Below are positions 1 to 9,875 of a stretch of 64,000 nt of DNA, one piece after another. The stretch is from Geomobilimonas luticola (GTDB lineage: Bacteria; Desulfobacterota; Desulfuromonadia; Geobacterales; Geobacteraceae). The stretch covers positions 1 through 64,000 of the forward strand of contig NZ_JAHCVK010000009.1 in assembly GCF_018476905.1 (NCBI RefSeq). The letters are read 5' to 3'. The notes under the pieces are model-generated. The model did not search any database. It saw nothing but the letters and a program-made list of their open reading frames with translations, and was not told the origin of the DNA. Position 1 is the stretch's first letter. Every line of letters begins with the position of its first letter. The position numbers were made by a program, and so were the translations under genes.

Positions 1-84
1 TGAAAAGTGAAAAGTGAAAAGTGAAAAGTGAAAAGTGAAAAGTGAAAAGTGAAAAGTGAAAAGTGAAAAGTGAAAAGTGAAAAG
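1..84. repeat. Tandem 7-bp repeat (TGAAAAG x12)
   Basis: Twelve perfect head-to-tail copies of TGAAAAG fill the window's left edge and probably continue outside it. The array runs straight into the G-run of the following terminator hairpin. Perfect short arrays of this kind are prone to slippage. No coding role is visible. Confidence 0.95.
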
Positions 85-114
85 GGGGGGCGAGTGATTC
101 GCTCCCCTTTTTTT
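84..114 (+). terminator. Intrinsic terminator of an upstream gene
   Basis: A G-rich arm at 85-93 pairs with TCGCTCCCC at 99-107 (one G-U pair) around a 5-nt loop, followed by seven T. It presumably ends a gene lying left of the window. Confidence 0.75.
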
Positions 115-134
115 AGTGGCTACCGGGAATGGTT

Positions 135-163
135 TTGACCTTGCGGGACAAAGATGGTATAAA
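135..163 (+). promoter_or_regulatory. Sigma-70 type promoter for ahcY
   Basis: TTGACC (135-140) and TATAAA (158-163) are separated by 17 bp. Transcription would start near 170, leaving a leader of about 35 nt before the ahcY start. That is too short for an SAH riboswitch. Confidence 0.6.
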
Positions 164-205
164 ACCCTTTCTTTTTGCGAAACAATCACGTTCCTGGAGG
201 ATATC

Positions 206-1603
206 ATGAGCTTTACTGACTACCACGTAGCTGACCTTTCCCTTGCACCCTGGGGGCGCAAGGAGATGATTATCGCCGAAACCGAGATGCCGGGGCTCAT
301 GGCGATCCGCGAGGAGTTTGCCGCGGCGAAGCCCCTCAAGGGTGCCCGTATTGCCGGTTCGCTCCACATGACCATCCAGACCGCCATGCTCATCGAAACC
401 CTGACGGTGCTGGGGGCCGAGGTGCGCTGGGCCTCGTGCAACATCTTCTCAACCCAGGATCACGCTGCGGCCGCCATCGCCGCAGCCGGCATCCCGGTCT
501 TCGCCTTCAAGGGTGAGTCCCTGGCGGACTACTGGGAATTCACCCACCGGATATTCGAATGGCACGACGGCGGCGCCCCCAACATGATCCTGGACGACGG
601 CGGCGATGCCACCCTGCTGATGCATCTGGGGAGCGATGCAGAGAAAGATCCTTCCGTCATCGCCAATCCCACCTGCGAAGAGGAGGAATTCCTGTTCGCC
701 TCCATCAAAAAGCGGCTGGCTGAGAAGCCGGGGTGGTACGCGAAAACCGCCGCCGCCATCAAGGGGGTCACCGAGGAGACCACCACCGGCGTCCACCGGC
801 TCTACCAGATGCACGAGAAGGGGCGGCTCAAGTTTCCCGCCATCAACGTCAACGACTCGGTCACCAAGTCCAAGTTCGACAATATCTATGGCTGCCGCGA
901 ATCTCTCGTTGATGGCATCAAGCGGGCCACCGACGTCATGGTTGCCGGCAAGGTTGCGGTCATCTGCGGCTATGGCGAGGTGGGCAAAGGTTCGGCCCAG
1001 GCGCTGCGTGGCCTCCAGGCCCAGGTCTGGGTGACGGAGATCGATCCGATCTGCGCCCTCCAGGCGGCCATGGAAGGGTACAAGGTGGTGACCATGGAGT
1101 ATGCCGCCGACAAGGCTGACATCTTCGTTACCGCCACCGGCAACTACCACGTCATTACCCATGAGCACATGAAGCGGATGAAGCACAACGCCATTGTCTG
1201 CAACATCGGCCACTTTGACAACGAGATCGAGGTGGCAGCCCTCAAACAGTATACCTGGGAGAACATCAAGCCCCAGGTGGACCACATCATCTTCCCCGAC
1301 GGCAAAAGACTCATCCTCCTGGCGGAAGGCCGCCTTGTCAACCTCGGCTGCGCCACCGGCCATCCTTCCTACGTCATGTCCTCCTCCTTCGCCAACCAGA
1401 CCCTGGCCCAGATGGAGCTCTACTGCAATCCGGGCAAGTACCCGGTGGGGGTCTACATCCTTCCCAAGCATCTGGATGAAAAGGTGGCCCGGCTCCAGCT
1501 CCGGACCCTCGGTGCCATGCTCACCGAGCTGACCGACGAGCAGGCGGCATACCTTGGGCTGCCGAAGGAAGGGCCGTACAAGACCGACCATTACCGGTAT
1601 TAA
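206..1603 (+). CDS. ahcY: Adenosylhomocysteinase (S-adenosyl-L-homocysteine hydrolase)
   Basis: Cytoplasmic NAD-dependent enzyme that splits S-adenosylhomocysteine into adenosine and homocysteine, keeping the methylation cycle running. The 465-residue product is of usual family length. It carries the signature NAD-binding loop [15 protein letters not shown] near residue 255, the conserved N-terminal ETEMPGLMA segment and the C-terminal KTDHYRY, in which the final K-x-D-x-Y-R-Y pattern is characteristic. I chose ATG 206, preceded by GGAGG seven bases upstream. A longer in-frame opening from 116 exists but would start upstream of the predicted promoter. It has its own promoter and a strong terminator at 1651, so it is probably monocistronic. 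Confidence 0.97.
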   Translation: MSFTDYHVADLSLAPWGRKEMIIAETEMPGLMAIREEFAAAKPLKGARIAGSLHMTIQTAMLIETLTVLGAEVRWASCNIFSTQDHAAAAIAAAGIPVFAFKGESLADYWEFTHRIFEWHDGGAPNMILDDGGDATLLMHLGSDAEKDPSVIANPTCEEEEFLFASIKKRLAEKPGWYAKTAAAIKGVTEETTTGVHRLYQMHEKGRLKFPAINVNDSVTKSKFDNIYGCRESLVDGIKRATDVMVAGKVAVICGYGEVGKGSAQALRGLQAQVWVTEIDPICALQAAMEGYKVVTMEYAADKADIFVTATGNYHVITHEHMKRMKHNAIVCNIGHFDNEIEVAALKQYTWENIKPQVDHIIFPDGKRLILLAEGRLVNLGCATGHPSYVMSSSFANQTLAQMELYCNPGKYPVGVYILPKHLDEKVARLQLRTLGAMLTELTDEQAAYLGLPKEGPYKTDHYRY

Positions 1604-1650
1604 TGTAATGGATCCCTTCTCCCTCTGGGAGAGGGGCTGCAGTGAACAGG

Positions 1651-1683
1651 GCCGTCGGAGAGCATTCTCCGGCGGCTTTTTTC
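1651..1683 (+). terminator. Terminator of ahcY
   Basis: GCCGTCGGAGA pairs with TCTCCGGCGGC (one G-U) around GCAT and is followed by a run of T. Confidence 0.85.
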
Positions 1684-1718
1684 TTGGTAACTATCCGATA
1701 TTGCAATGTGATTTTTTG

Positions 1719-1737
1719 TTGGCAAGGCATATGCAAA
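1719..1737 (+). promoter_or_regulatory. Possible sigma-54 (-24/-12) site
   Basis: TTGGCAAGGCATATGCAAA has GG and GC with the required 10-nt separation and resembles TGGCACGNNNNTTGCA. It would give a long leader of about 260 nt to the gene at 2012. The rest of the 1684-2011 gap is AT-rich with no gene visible. This is a single weak match and may be chance. Confidence 0.25.
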
Positions 1738-2011
1738 TTTACATAACCGGAAAAGTTGAGGATAAGTGTAAAACGTTGTTCGGTTTGGTTGTTGTCCCTT
1801 ATGGAGGAGTGTAATGTGGTAGGAACGGGGAGGGATTTCCGCTAAATTACGTAATGGTCGTACGTCTTATTGCGTAGTTTCTGGTTTGTAATGATAATGA
1901 CACGTGTCCCTGTCTTTCCGGGTGTGAGTTTTTTGTTTTCTCGTTTTGTATAACATTCTGATTGTCTCGGTCAAATGTGTTCAGCTTAGAGGATAGTGAA
2001 AAGGAGGGTGT

Positions 2012-5000
2012 ATGAAAGGTTTACGTGGTTTCTGGAGCCGGATCATTCCGGTGGTAACGTTTCTGGTGCTGCTCGTCGGCGTGGCGTCGGCCCATGCCTG
2101 GAACATCAGCGGCACAATCAGCAACACGAGCGGCCGGACGGGGCGGGTCTACCTGTACCTCCAGCAGCAGTACGGCGGCGATACGGGACTCGGCCTGAGT
2201 ATCGGTTCCACTGCTCCCACCTGGCCCAATTTCCAGATCCGAGGTGTCCCCAGCGGCAGCTACATCCTTAAGGCGTTCGTGGACGGGTCAGGCACTGGTG
2301 TTCCCCATCCCAATGACCCGACCTGGACCTCTCCCGGAACGATAACCATCTCCAATGGCGATTACACGCTCAACAGCACCACTACCGTCACCTTCACTTC
2401 CCGCCCGAATGTTGCTCCGGTGGCGCCAGCCGGAGCCATGATCCTTCCCGGCGCCAATGGCGCCTTCGTTGGTTGGGACGAGCCGAGGGATGGCAACGGC
2501 AACAAGATTGCCGACTCCTACAAGATCTACTGGTCAACCACAAGCTCCACGCCGAAGACGACGAACCCCTTGCAATACATTGCTGTTCCCGGTGGTGACA
2601 ACGCCTTTGCCCTTTTAAACGTCAGTAACGGTACTCCCCTCTATGTCCAGGCAGCCGCCTTGGTCGGCACCACGGAATCGGCAGCCAGCCCGGTCGCCTC
2701 GACGACCATCAATCCGCCGGCAACAGGTGTGACGGTCTCCGGTACGGTCAACCTGTCGGGGATATCAGCTCCCACGGGGAACCTCTATGTAGCCTTGGTG
2801 CCGAGCGATGGGCCGCCGGCAGCCGTCGCCTGGGTGGCCAACCCTCCCCAGCTTTCCAACCCCTTCACCATATCCGGTGTGCCCGACGGGACCTATTCCC
2901 TCTACGCCCTGGGCGATGCGAACGGTGACGGGAAAATCGGCTCCGGCGATTATATGACCTCCGACCAGCAGGCGCTGGTGATCACCGTGGCGGGATCTTC
3001 TCTCACGGGCCAGACGGTCACCCTGGACGGCAGCAAGTCCTCTCCGTTCCTCACTACCAGTCATTACCAGGATTCCAATACGCCGCCCAACGACAGTTAC
3101 AACGTGGTCATCGGTGCCCGCTCCATGACGGAGGTCCTGACGAATATCACGGTGACGGGCGGCCCTTCCGCTAACGGGCTTACCTATCCCATGGACCTCG
3201 GCATCAGCAGTTGGGGAGGGTTCCAGTCGTGGCTCAACGTCAACAACAACCGCCCCCAGGCGACCGATGCCTACAACGTGGCGATCAAGTATGCCGGCAT
3301 AACGACGGCGGATACGGTCACCCTCAATCCAACGGTGGTCCTTGACAGCTTCGCGACTCCTACGGTGCCCCAGGGATATTTTACCTGGCCGATGCCGGAC
3401 TCGAATCCTCTTACTTTCTCCTGGACTGCGCCGGCATCTCCTCCAGCCCAGTATACCTACTCCATGTGGGCCAATATCCCTGGCTTTAACTATAATTACA
3501 ACAATATGCCGAGCAGTACGCTGTCGCAATCTGTTTCGGGATTGACAATCAACGACGGAAGCCGGAACGAGTGGACCATTTCCGTTCAGGACGCGGCCGG
3601 CAACCAGGCGCAGAAGAGCACCTGGTTCGTTTCTACTTCCAAGCCGGCCATTGCCACCTTTACCCCGACTACCGTGCTGCCGGGTGACACGGTGACCATC
3701 AGCGGATTCAATTTCAATACCACTGCCGGGAACAACAAAGTCATTTTCGGTTGCGGTGCAGAGGCAACGGCGGCAACCGCGACCGCGACCCAACTGACGG
3801 TGGTCGTTCCGACGAATGCCTGTAACTTCAATCTTCAGGTACAGGATACCTCAACCGGCAAGACCAGCGACAACAGTGCCGCGCAGCTCAACGTCCTGCA
3901 GACCCTCCAGATCAATGGTATGGTCACCGATGCCGGGACGATGGCCGGCATCACGGGTGCCACCGTCACCGCCTCCTTTACCCTCAATGGGACGCCCCAC
4001 ACGCCCAGCACCACCACCTCCTCCGGCAACTACGCCCTGAATGGTGTCGTCCCCCAGAACACGGATTTCACCCTTGGCTTCAGTGCCACTGGCTATGCGC
4101 CGGCCTACACCGGGACCATTAACACCAATCAGTTCAACCTGAGCCAGAACATGGCGCTTTACCCCGCTGCAAGCTTCACCGCCTGGAATGGTGGCGACAC
4201 CACAACGGGAGTGATCCGCGGCCGGGTATACGACGCCACGAACACCGCCAACGGTGTCGCGGGGGTAGCGGTCAGTTCCACCTCTGGGACCGTCATGTAT
4301 GACAACGGCAGCGGTACGCCGGTCGCCGGCACCTCTACCGGTGCCAACGGGGTTTTCTATATCACCCATCTGCTTGGTTCCGCAACGGTCACAGCTGCGA
4401 AGACCGGCTACCAGATCAATTCCGTCATGGCGAGCGGCTATGCCGGTGCCGTTACCAATGTGGATATGCCGGCGGCTTCCATCATCTCCGTTTCCGGGTC
4501 GGTCATCGACAACGCCGGTAATCTCCTGGGCAATATTTCGATAGAACAACTGGGCAGCACCAACACGGCCACCTCCGCTCCCGACGGTACCTTTACCCTC
4601 AACAACATTCCGTCCAGCGGCTTTGAACTGAGGATGAGCCAAGGGGCCACCTACGTACCGGTCTACACCGGCTGGCTCAACAGCCCGTCCAACGTGACGC
4701 TGCCGTATTCCTACAGGCTCTTGACCCCGACTGAAGTCTCCACCGTCCTCGGCGTTACCACCGGCAAGGGGGCCATCCTCGGCCGGCTCGTAAACAGTGC
4801 CAATCTCGCCGTTGCCATCAGCGGCGGGACTGTTACCGCGTACGGACCGAGTCCGAGCTATGTTGTCCGCTACTTTGATTCCGTTACCGGGCAGTTCACC
4901 GGCACGACGGCAACCGATGCCAGCGGTATGTTTCTGGTGAGGGACGTGGAAGATGGGGCGAATATCGGCATCAATGCAAACATTGGGACGGGTGGCAATG

Positions 5001-6220
5001 GCTTCCTGAACGTCACCACCCATGCCCCTGGCGTGTCGGAGATTGCGGTGCAGTGCAATGTGCCGCAAGTGGCGTTTAGTTGGCTCACTTCCCCTTCTGC
5101 CATTACGGTGACGACGACAACGTCGACGCCAAATATCTATGGCCAGGTGACGGTGTGGAATGTTACGACCGCAGGACCGGGGCCGGTAGCCGGCCTGGTT
5201 GGCGAAGTGGGGTACGGGCCCCAGGGGACCGATCCCAGCAGTCCGTCCTGGATCTGGAAGACGGCAACCTATAACACCCAACAGGGAGGGAACCACGAGT
5301 ATGTAACGAACCTTTCCGTGACGACCGCCGGTTCCTACGACTACGCCTATCGCTTTTCCTACTTCGGTGGGCCGTATGTCTATGGTGATCTGACTGGTTC
5401 CAATGACGGGTACAGTAGTGCCAATGCCGGCAAACTGACGGTCAACCCCGCTGCCGGCAATACGGCTGCCAAGATCGGCATTTTCAGCGACGGCTACTGG
5501 TACCTGGATGCAAACCAGAGCTGGGCATGGGACGGTACGCCTACGGACAAACTCGGACTTTTCGGTCTGGGAATTGCCGGGGCAATTCCCGTGGTGGGTG
5601 ACTGGAACGGCGACGGCAAGACCGAGATCGGGGTGTTCGTTGACGGCATCTGGTATCTCGATATGAACGGCAACGGCCAGTGGGATGGCGAGGGGATCGA
5701 CGTCATGGGGATGTTCGGCGTCGGAGTCTCCAATGCAATTCCCGTGGTGGGTGACTGGAACGGCGACGGCAAGACAAAGATAGGTATCTATGCTGACGGC
5801 ATCTGGTATCTGGACATGAACCAGAACTGGGCCTGGGACGGGGAAGGGACAGATGTCCGAGGCGTGTTCGGTGTCGGTCTTCCCAATGCCAAGCCGGTGG
5901 TCGGGGACTGGACCGGCGACCACATAACCAAGATCGGGGTCTACAGCGATGGAAACTGGTTCCTGGACAAGAACCACAACTGGGCCTGGGACGGAGCCCC
6001 AACCGACACGTTCGGCGTGTTCGGCGTCGGCCTTTCCAACGCGGTCCCGGTGACCGGAGACTGGACCGGGGACGGCATTACCAAGATCGGCATATACAGC
6101 GAAGGGAACTGGTTCCTGGACAAGAGCAACAACTGGGCCTGGGACGGCGAGCCTACGGACATCTACGGGATGTTCGGCGTCGGCCTCGGCAACGCGGTTC
6201 CGGTGGTGGGGAACTGGTAA
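2012..6220 (+). CDS. Large secreted multi-domain protein with five C-terminal 51-residue repeats
   Basis: A 1402-residue protein with an N-terminal signal peptide (basic start, hydrophobic core, cleavage near VASAHA, residues 25-30). The body holds several carboxypeptidase-regulatory-like beta-sandwich segments (motifs such as GVPSGSYILKA, GVPDGTYSLYALGD, DASGMFLVRDV), a fibronectin-like stretch near residues 130-240, and an IPT/TIG domain near 550-640 (ATFTPTTVLPGDTVTISG). From about residue 1154 to the end are five tandem 51-residue repeats of the form KIGIYSDGxWYLDxNxxWAWDG...FGVG...PVVGDWNGDGKT. They resemble FG-GAP/VCBS-type propeller blades with a D-W-N-G-D-G putative Ca-binding loop. 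The start is fixed by AAGGAGGG at 2001. It probably acts outside the cell or at its surface as a binding or adhesive protein; the ligand is unknown. Confidence 0.85.
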   Translation: MKGLRGFWSRIIPVVTFLVLLVGVASAHAWNISGTISNTSGRTGRVYLYLQQQYGGDTGLGLSIGSTAPTWPNFQIRGVPSGSYILKAFVDGSGTGVPHPNDPTWTSPGTITISNGDYTLNSTTTVTFTSRPNVAPVAPAGAMILPGANGAFVGWDEPRDGNGNKIADSYKIYWSTTSSTPKTTNPLQYIAVPGGDNAFALLNVSNGTPLYVQAAALVGTTESAASPVASTTINPPATGVTVSGTVNLSGISAPTGNLYVALVPSDGPPAAVAWVANPPQLSNPFTISGVPDGTYSLYALGDANGDGKIGSGDYMTSDQQALVITVAGSSLTGQTVTLDGSKSSPFLTTSHYQDSNTPPNDSYNVVIGARSMTEVLTNITVTGGPSANGLTYPMDLGISSWGGFQSWLNVNNNRPQATDAYNVAIKYAGITTADTVTLNPTVVLDSFATPTVPQGYFTWPMPDSNPLTFSWTAPASPPAQYTYSMWANIPGFNYNYNNMPSSTLSQSVSGLTINDGSRNEWTISVQDAAGNQAQKSTWFVSTSKPAIATFTPTTVLPGDTVTISGFNFNTTAGNNKVIFGCGAEATAATATATQLTVVVPTNACNFNLQVQDTSTGKTSDNSAAQLNVLQTLQINGMVTDAGTMAGITGATVTASFTLNGTPHTPSTTTSSGNYALNGVVPQNTDFTLGFSATGYAPAYTGTINTNQFNLSQNMALYPAASFTAWNGGDTTTGVIRGRVYDATNTANGVAGVAVSSTSGTVMYDNGSGTPVAGTSTGANGVFYITHLLGSATVTAAKTGYQINSVMASGYAGAVTNVDMPAASIISVSGSVIDNAGNLLGNISIEQLGSTNTATSAPDGTFTLNNIPSSGFELRMSQGATYVPVYTGWLNSPSNVTLPYSYRLLTPTEVSTVLGVTTGKGAILGRLVNSANLAVAISGGTVTAYGPSPSYVVRYFDSVTGQFTGTTATDASGMFLVRDVEDGANIGINANIGTGGNGFLNVTTHAPGVSEIAVQCNVPQVAFSWLTSPSAITVTTTTSTPNIYGQVTVWNVTTAGPGPVAGLVGEVGYGPQGTDPSSPSWIWKTATYNTQQGGNHEYVTNLSVTTAGSYDYAYRFSYFGGPYVYGDLTGSNDGYSSANAGKLTVNPAAGNTAAKIGIFSDGYWYLDANQSWAWDGTPTDKLGLFGLGIAGAIPVVGDWNGDGKTEIGVFVDGIWYLDMNGNGQWDGEGIDVMGMFGVGVSNAIPVVGDWNGDGKTKIGIYADGIWYLDMNQNWAWDGEGTDVRGVFGVGLPNAKPVVGDWTGDHITKIGVYSDGNWFLDKNHNWAWDGAPTDTFGVFGVGLSNAVPVTGDWTGDGITKIGIYSEGNWFLDKSNNWAWDGEPTDIYGMFGVGLGNAVPVVGNW

Positions 6221-6280
6221 CGAAGCATAAGTCGACCTAAATCAAAGGGCTTGGTGTTTGCCAAGACCAGCTGGCAGATA

Positions 6281-6309
6281 AAAATCCCCGCCTAGGCGGG
6301 GATTTTTTT
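6281..6309. terminator. Bidirectional terminator
   Basis: AAAATCCCCGCC pairs with GGCGGGGATTTT around TA, with T-rich tails in both directions. It ends the 2012 gene and can also stop leftward transcription from the TIG-domain gene. The stretch 6310-6539 holds no gene I can support. Confidence 0.85.
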
Positions 6310-6539
6310 ATGCTGGTGTGGCGGAAAACAGTCACGGCGGCGGGTCTGGGACTTGTCGTTGGGCTCGGGCTTTACTTTGACAGAAAAGGTCCTGCATGGC
6401 TTGGTCTGCATCCGGAACAGAGGCTGCGCTTTTCTGGTAACAACATCTGCCAAGGTATCGGTGCAGGCCATCAAAAGCAAACTGGCCGACGGCGACAAGC
6501 TGTGCAGGAGGGTGGGTTACGGTGGCTTTCGGGGATGTC

Positions 6540-7457
6540 CTACGGTGCCGTCACCTGCACCACGGCACTCTCCTCACCGTTCTGGTTGACGACCTGGAGG
6601 CGGAAGTTCTTGGGGGTGGAGTCGTAGGGATGGCGTTCGTAGACAAGGCGGTTGCAATCGAAGTAGATGAGCCGCTCCCGTTCGCCGGCCGGACCGCTGC
6701 TGCTCCCCAGCCGCTTGCCGTCAACGGTGAGCACCGATCCCTGTAGGAAGTTGCGCCCCTCGATGATCAGTTCATAGTAGTTGACGTAATCATTCCCCTG
6801 GGAAACGCTCGTTACTTCGGGTCGGCTGTTGATCATGAGGGCCAGGGGGATGGTCATGGTGTCCTCGGGGTTTTTCACCTGGATCTGGTGGAGCCCGCCG
6901 GCTACGGTGGGGGTGGTGAAGGAGAGGGCCTCCTCGGAGCCGAAGCGGCTGGCGATAACCGCCCCGTCGAAGAGGACCTGGGATCCTTCCTGGAAGTTGC
7001 GGCCGGTGAGGGTGACGTCCCGTTCCCGGCCGGTGGCGCAGCTCTGGATTGTGTCCGGCGTGAGGGAGAGGGCGACCGGCTTGAGGGGCATGACGGTGAA
7101 GGAGTATGTCTTGCTGGTGGTGCCGTCTTCCCGGCGCAGATAGATGGCGTAGAGACCGGGTGCCAGCCTGGGAATATCGAAGTTGAGCTGCCTTGCACCG
7201 ATGACCCGGGGCTGAATCTCGTTGCTGCCGAGGAAAACGGTGGTCGTGTCGGAGAACCCTGCTCCGGAGAGGGTGACGTTGTTACCCGGTTCACCCTGGG
7301 TAGGGACAATGCTGAGGATGGAAATGGCGGGACGTTTGTCCTGGCCTGCCGGTTTGGAATTTGCGGATTTCTGGGCCAGCTGCTTACCGGCGGCCGGGGC
7401 GGTGACCGGGATCGCCATGAGCAGCAGGACGGAAACTGCTACGAACCGTATGGGCAC
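6540..7457 (-). CDS. Exported IPT/TIG-domain protein
   Basis: A 305-residue protein with a cleavable signal peptide (hydrophobic FVAVSVLLLMAIPV, then APAAG) followed by two or three immunoglobulin-like IPT/TIG repeats. Recognisable pieces are ISIVPTQGEPGNNVTLSGAG, LTPDTIQSCATGRERDVTLT and VTSVSQGNDYVNYYELIIEG. I start it at GTG 7457, because AAAGGAG lies just upstream and the signal peptide then begins correctly. An ATG at 7505 would add 16 residues that do not look like a leader. IPT/TIG domains bind ligands or link surface modules, so a periplasmic or surface location is inferred. The specific role is unknown. It lies 71 bp downstream of lptG on the same strand and could be read with it. 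Confidence 0.75.
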   Translation of the reverse strand: MPIRFVAVSVLLLMAIPVTAPAAGKQLAQKSANSKPAGQDKRPAISILSIVPTQGEPGNNVTLSGAGFSDTTTVFLGSNEIQPRVIGARQLNFDIPRLAPGLYAIYLRREDGTTSKTYSFTVMPLKPVALSLTPDTIQSCATGRERDVTLTGRNFQEGSQVLFDGAVIASRFGSEEALSFTTPTVAGGLHQIQVKNPEDTMTIPLALMINSRPEVTSVSQGNDYVNYYELIIEGRNFLQGSVLTVDGKRLGSSSGPAGERERLIYFDCNRLVYERHPYDSTPKNFRLQVVNQNGEESAVVQVTAP

Positions 7458-7528
7458 GGCGGTTTCTCCTTTCGCGGTAACTGCATGCGACATGCTCCAC
7501 CGCAATTAAAACACGGTCGCCCGGCTTG

Positions 7529-8608
7529 TCAACGGTTTACCGTCAGGGTCAGCCAGACCCCGATTGCGGCGAAGATGGCGTTGGCGGCCCAGGCGGCAAT
7601 AAGGGGGGGAAGAACTCCCCCCTGGCCGAAGGTGATGAGGGTAGAGTTGATGACGAAGAAGCCGAAACCTATGAGGATGCTCAGGCCGATACCGACGGCG
7701 ATGCCGCTGGAACGCCCGCTTTTCAGGGCGAAGGGGATGCCGAGGAACGCCATGACCAGGGTGGAAAAAGGGAGTGACAGCCGGGAGTGCATCTGGGTAA
7801 GGTAACGGGTGGCATCATACCCGCCGCTCTGGAGTTTCTCGCAGTAGTTGCGCAGGGCGATGAATCCCATGTTGTCGGCATACTTTTCCAGGACCTTGAG
7901 GTCGGCGGGTTTGAGTTGCAGTTGTACCGGTAATTCGGCAACGGTCCGTGTCGCGGTTACGTTGCCGTTGGCGAAGTCCCGGATGGTCACATTCCGGAAC
8001 AGCCAGCCGTTGTCGGAGAGGGACCCCGTGCCGGCGTCGATGCGCCGGACCGGCCGCATGTCGGGAGCCAGTTGCCAGAAAGTTATCCCCTGAAGGGTCC
8101 GGGTGGCGGGGACGAAAAGCCGGGACTGGAGCAGGATGTTCTCTTCCCGGTGCCAGATGTTGCTCTGACGGAAAAAGGTGTCGGCGCTCTTTTTCTTGAT
8201 GAGAATGTTTTCTATCTGGTCAAGCCGCGCGTTGGAGCGGGGGACGATGAATTCTCCGTTCAGGAGAACCGCCAGGCTGATGAGCAGGGCGGTGGCCAGG
8301 AGGGGGATACTTATGCGGACAAGGCCGACGCCGCAACTTCTCATGGCGATTATTTCGCTGTTTTTTGCCAGCGTGCCGAGGGTCAGCATGGTTGCCATCA
8401 GGGTAGCGAGGGGGGCGACCTGGTTGACCATTTCCGGGATCTTTACGGCGAAGTAAAGGGCGAGGTGCTGCAATTCAGGCTCGTACTTGGCAAGCCTGGT
8501 GACTTTTTCCAGGAAGTCGATCACCAAGTAGATGGCAATGAACGAGCCGCCACAGAGGCAGATCATCCGCAGGTAGACGGTGGTGATGTAGCGGCTGAGA
8601 ATTCTCAT
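7529..8608 (-). CDS. lptG: LPS export permease LptG
   Basis: Inner-membrane permease of the LptB2FG complex, which extracts lipopolysaccharide and passes it to LptC/LptA. The 359-residue protein has the YjgP/YjgQ architecture: three N-terminal helices, a periplasmic beta-jellyroll region and three C-terminal helices. Family hallmarks are ILSRYITTVYLRM at the start and LGTLAKNSEIIAMRSCGVG near residues 80-100. The ATG at 8608 overlaps the lptF stop by 4 nt (ATGA), showing translational coupling; the longer in-frame opening upstream is inside lptF. The F/G assignment rests on order and sequence feel and could be swapped. Confidence 0.9.
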   Translation of the reverse strand: MRILSRYITTVYLRMICLCGGSFIAIYLVIDFLEKVTRLAKYEPELQHLALYFAVKIPEMVNQVAPLATLMATMLTLGTLAKNSEIIAMRSCGVGLVRISIPLLATALLISLAVLLNGEFIVPRSNARLDQIENILIKKKSADTFFRQSNIWHREENILLQSRLFVPATRTLQGITFWQLAPDMRPVRRIDAGTGSLSDNGWLFRNVTIRDFANGNVTATRTVAELPVQLQLKPADLKVLEKYADNMGFIALRNYCEKLQSGGYDATRYLTQMHSRLSLPFSTLVMAFLGIPFALKSGRSSGIAVGIGLSILIGFGFFVINSTLITFGQGGVLPPLIAAWAANAIFAAIGVWLTLTVNR

Positions 8609-9774
8609 GGCGTTCTTCCGGTAGTGAAGGCATGACGGATTCTGCGCCCTGCTTCCGCCAGCGCCGTGAACAGGTAGAGACGCCGCTCCTCTGCGGTCTG
8701 GTGAAACAGGTAGATGCCGAAGGCAACGAACAGGAGGTTGGGAGACCACATGGCAACCAGCGGTGTCACCATCCCTCGTTCACCCATGGCCTTGAAGGCT
8801 GTAAGAATGACATAGTAGACGATCAGCACGCCGATGCTGAGCGAAAAACCGGCCCCCTTGCCGGAGCGCTGGTTCTGAATGCCGAGGGGTATGGCGATCA
8901 GGGCAAAAACGAAACAGGCAAAGGGGAGTGAAAAGCGTCGCTGTACTTCCAGCTCCATGTCGGTGCGGAGCTTGCGGTCAAGGCGGGGCGAATTGATGTT
9001 TGCATACAGTTCGGACAGGCTCATGTCCATCTCGTTTTTCAGTACTTCCTGCGTAGCCTGGGGAATGTTTATCTTCAGGTCGTATTCCTGGAATTCCACC
9101 AGTCGGTAGCCGGTTTTCCCGACCGGGCGGTGAATTCCGCCGTTATAGAGGAGGAGGCGTATCTCCCGGGTTGCGGGATCCGAAAAAATTACGCCTGAGG
9201 AGGCAAAAATGGTTGACGGTTCGGCGGGGTTCCGGTCGTCCTGGATGAGAATGCCGGTGATGCGCTGGTCCTGGGGGGAATAGCGGTTGAGGTAGAGCAT
9301 CAGGCCGGGAAAGTCATCGATGAAAACCTGTTCCTTGAGGGCCTTTGCCCCCCTTTCCTCGGCGATGCTCGTCACGAGTCGCCTGAAGGATGTGTTTCCC
9401 CAGGGGATGCCGTAGAGAGTTACGAGGGTAGTCGCTATATAGGCGAAGAGTGCGAAGGCGATAACGGGGGGAAGCAGGCCGTAGAGGCTTATGCCGCAGG
9501 CCTTCATGGCAGTTACCTCGCTGTCAGCCGAAAGCCGGCCGAAAGCCAGCAGCACCGCCAGCAGCACCGCCATCGGGATCGTGACGAGACAGAAGTAGGG
9601 AAGCAGATAGACGACCATCCAGAGAACGTCGCTGAAGGGAACCCCCTTTGCCACCACCATGTCGGCCAGCTTCAGAAGACGGCCCATGAGGAGGACGGAG
9701 GTGAAGGTTGTCATGCCGAGCAGGAACGGCACGCTTATTTCCCTGAAAAGATAGCGGTAGAGGGTGGCTTTCAT
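8605..9774 (-). CDS. lptF: LPS export permease LptF
   Basis: First gene of the lptF-lptG pair, 389 residues. It begins LYRYLFREISVPFLLGM, has FGRLSADSEVTAMKACGIS at about residues 80-100, the conserved coupling segment that contacts the LptB ATPase, and six predicted membrane helices split by a periplasmic domain. The internal RRFSLPFACFVFALIAIPLGI before the last helices is typical. ATG 9774 was chosen over a start six codons upstream because it begins at the conserved N-terminus. Neither lptB nor lptA/lptC is in this window. Confidence 0.9.
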   Translation of the reverse strand: MKATLYRYLFREISVPFLLGMTTFTSVLLMGRLLKLADMVVAKGVPFSDVLWMVVYLLPYFCLVTIPMAVLLAVLLAFGRLSADSEVTAMKACGISLYGLLPPVIAFALFAYIATTLVTLYGIPWGNTSFRRLVTSIAEERGAKALKEQVFIDDFPGLMLYLNRYSPQDQRITGILIQDDRNPAEPSTIFASSGVIFSDPATREIRLLLYNGGIHRPVGKTGYRLVEFQEYDLKINIPQATQEVLKNEMDMSLSELYANINSPRLDRKLRTDMELEVQRRFSLPFACFVFALIAIPLGIQNQRSGKGAGFSLSIGVLIVYYVILTAFKAMGERGMVTPLVAMWSPNLLFVAFGIYLFHQTAEERRLYLFTALAEAGRRIRHAFTTGRTP

Positions 9775-9875
9775 AACCGGGGCATGATACATGAGATGGG
9801 GGGGGAAGTAAAGAGCGGGCGGCTTTGCGGGGGAAGCCGACGGCTGTGTCTTGACGTCTGCGGGTTGTGGTTGTA

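Noticed and set aside
164..205. An SAH riboswitch before ahcY
   Set aside because: The predicted leader is about 35 nt, too short for the known fold.
449..1591. A 380-codon minus-strand frame
   Set aside because: Antisense to ahcY, which has clear motifs; no independent support.
3851..5977. A 708-codon open frame on the minus strand
   Set aside because: It lies wholly antisense to the secreted 1402-residue gene and has no ribosome site or recognisable domain. High-GC coding sequence often leaves such shadows.
6310..6627. A 105-codon plus-strand frame after the secreted protein
   Set aside because: No ribosome site, overlaps the TIG-domain gene, and has no family resemblance.
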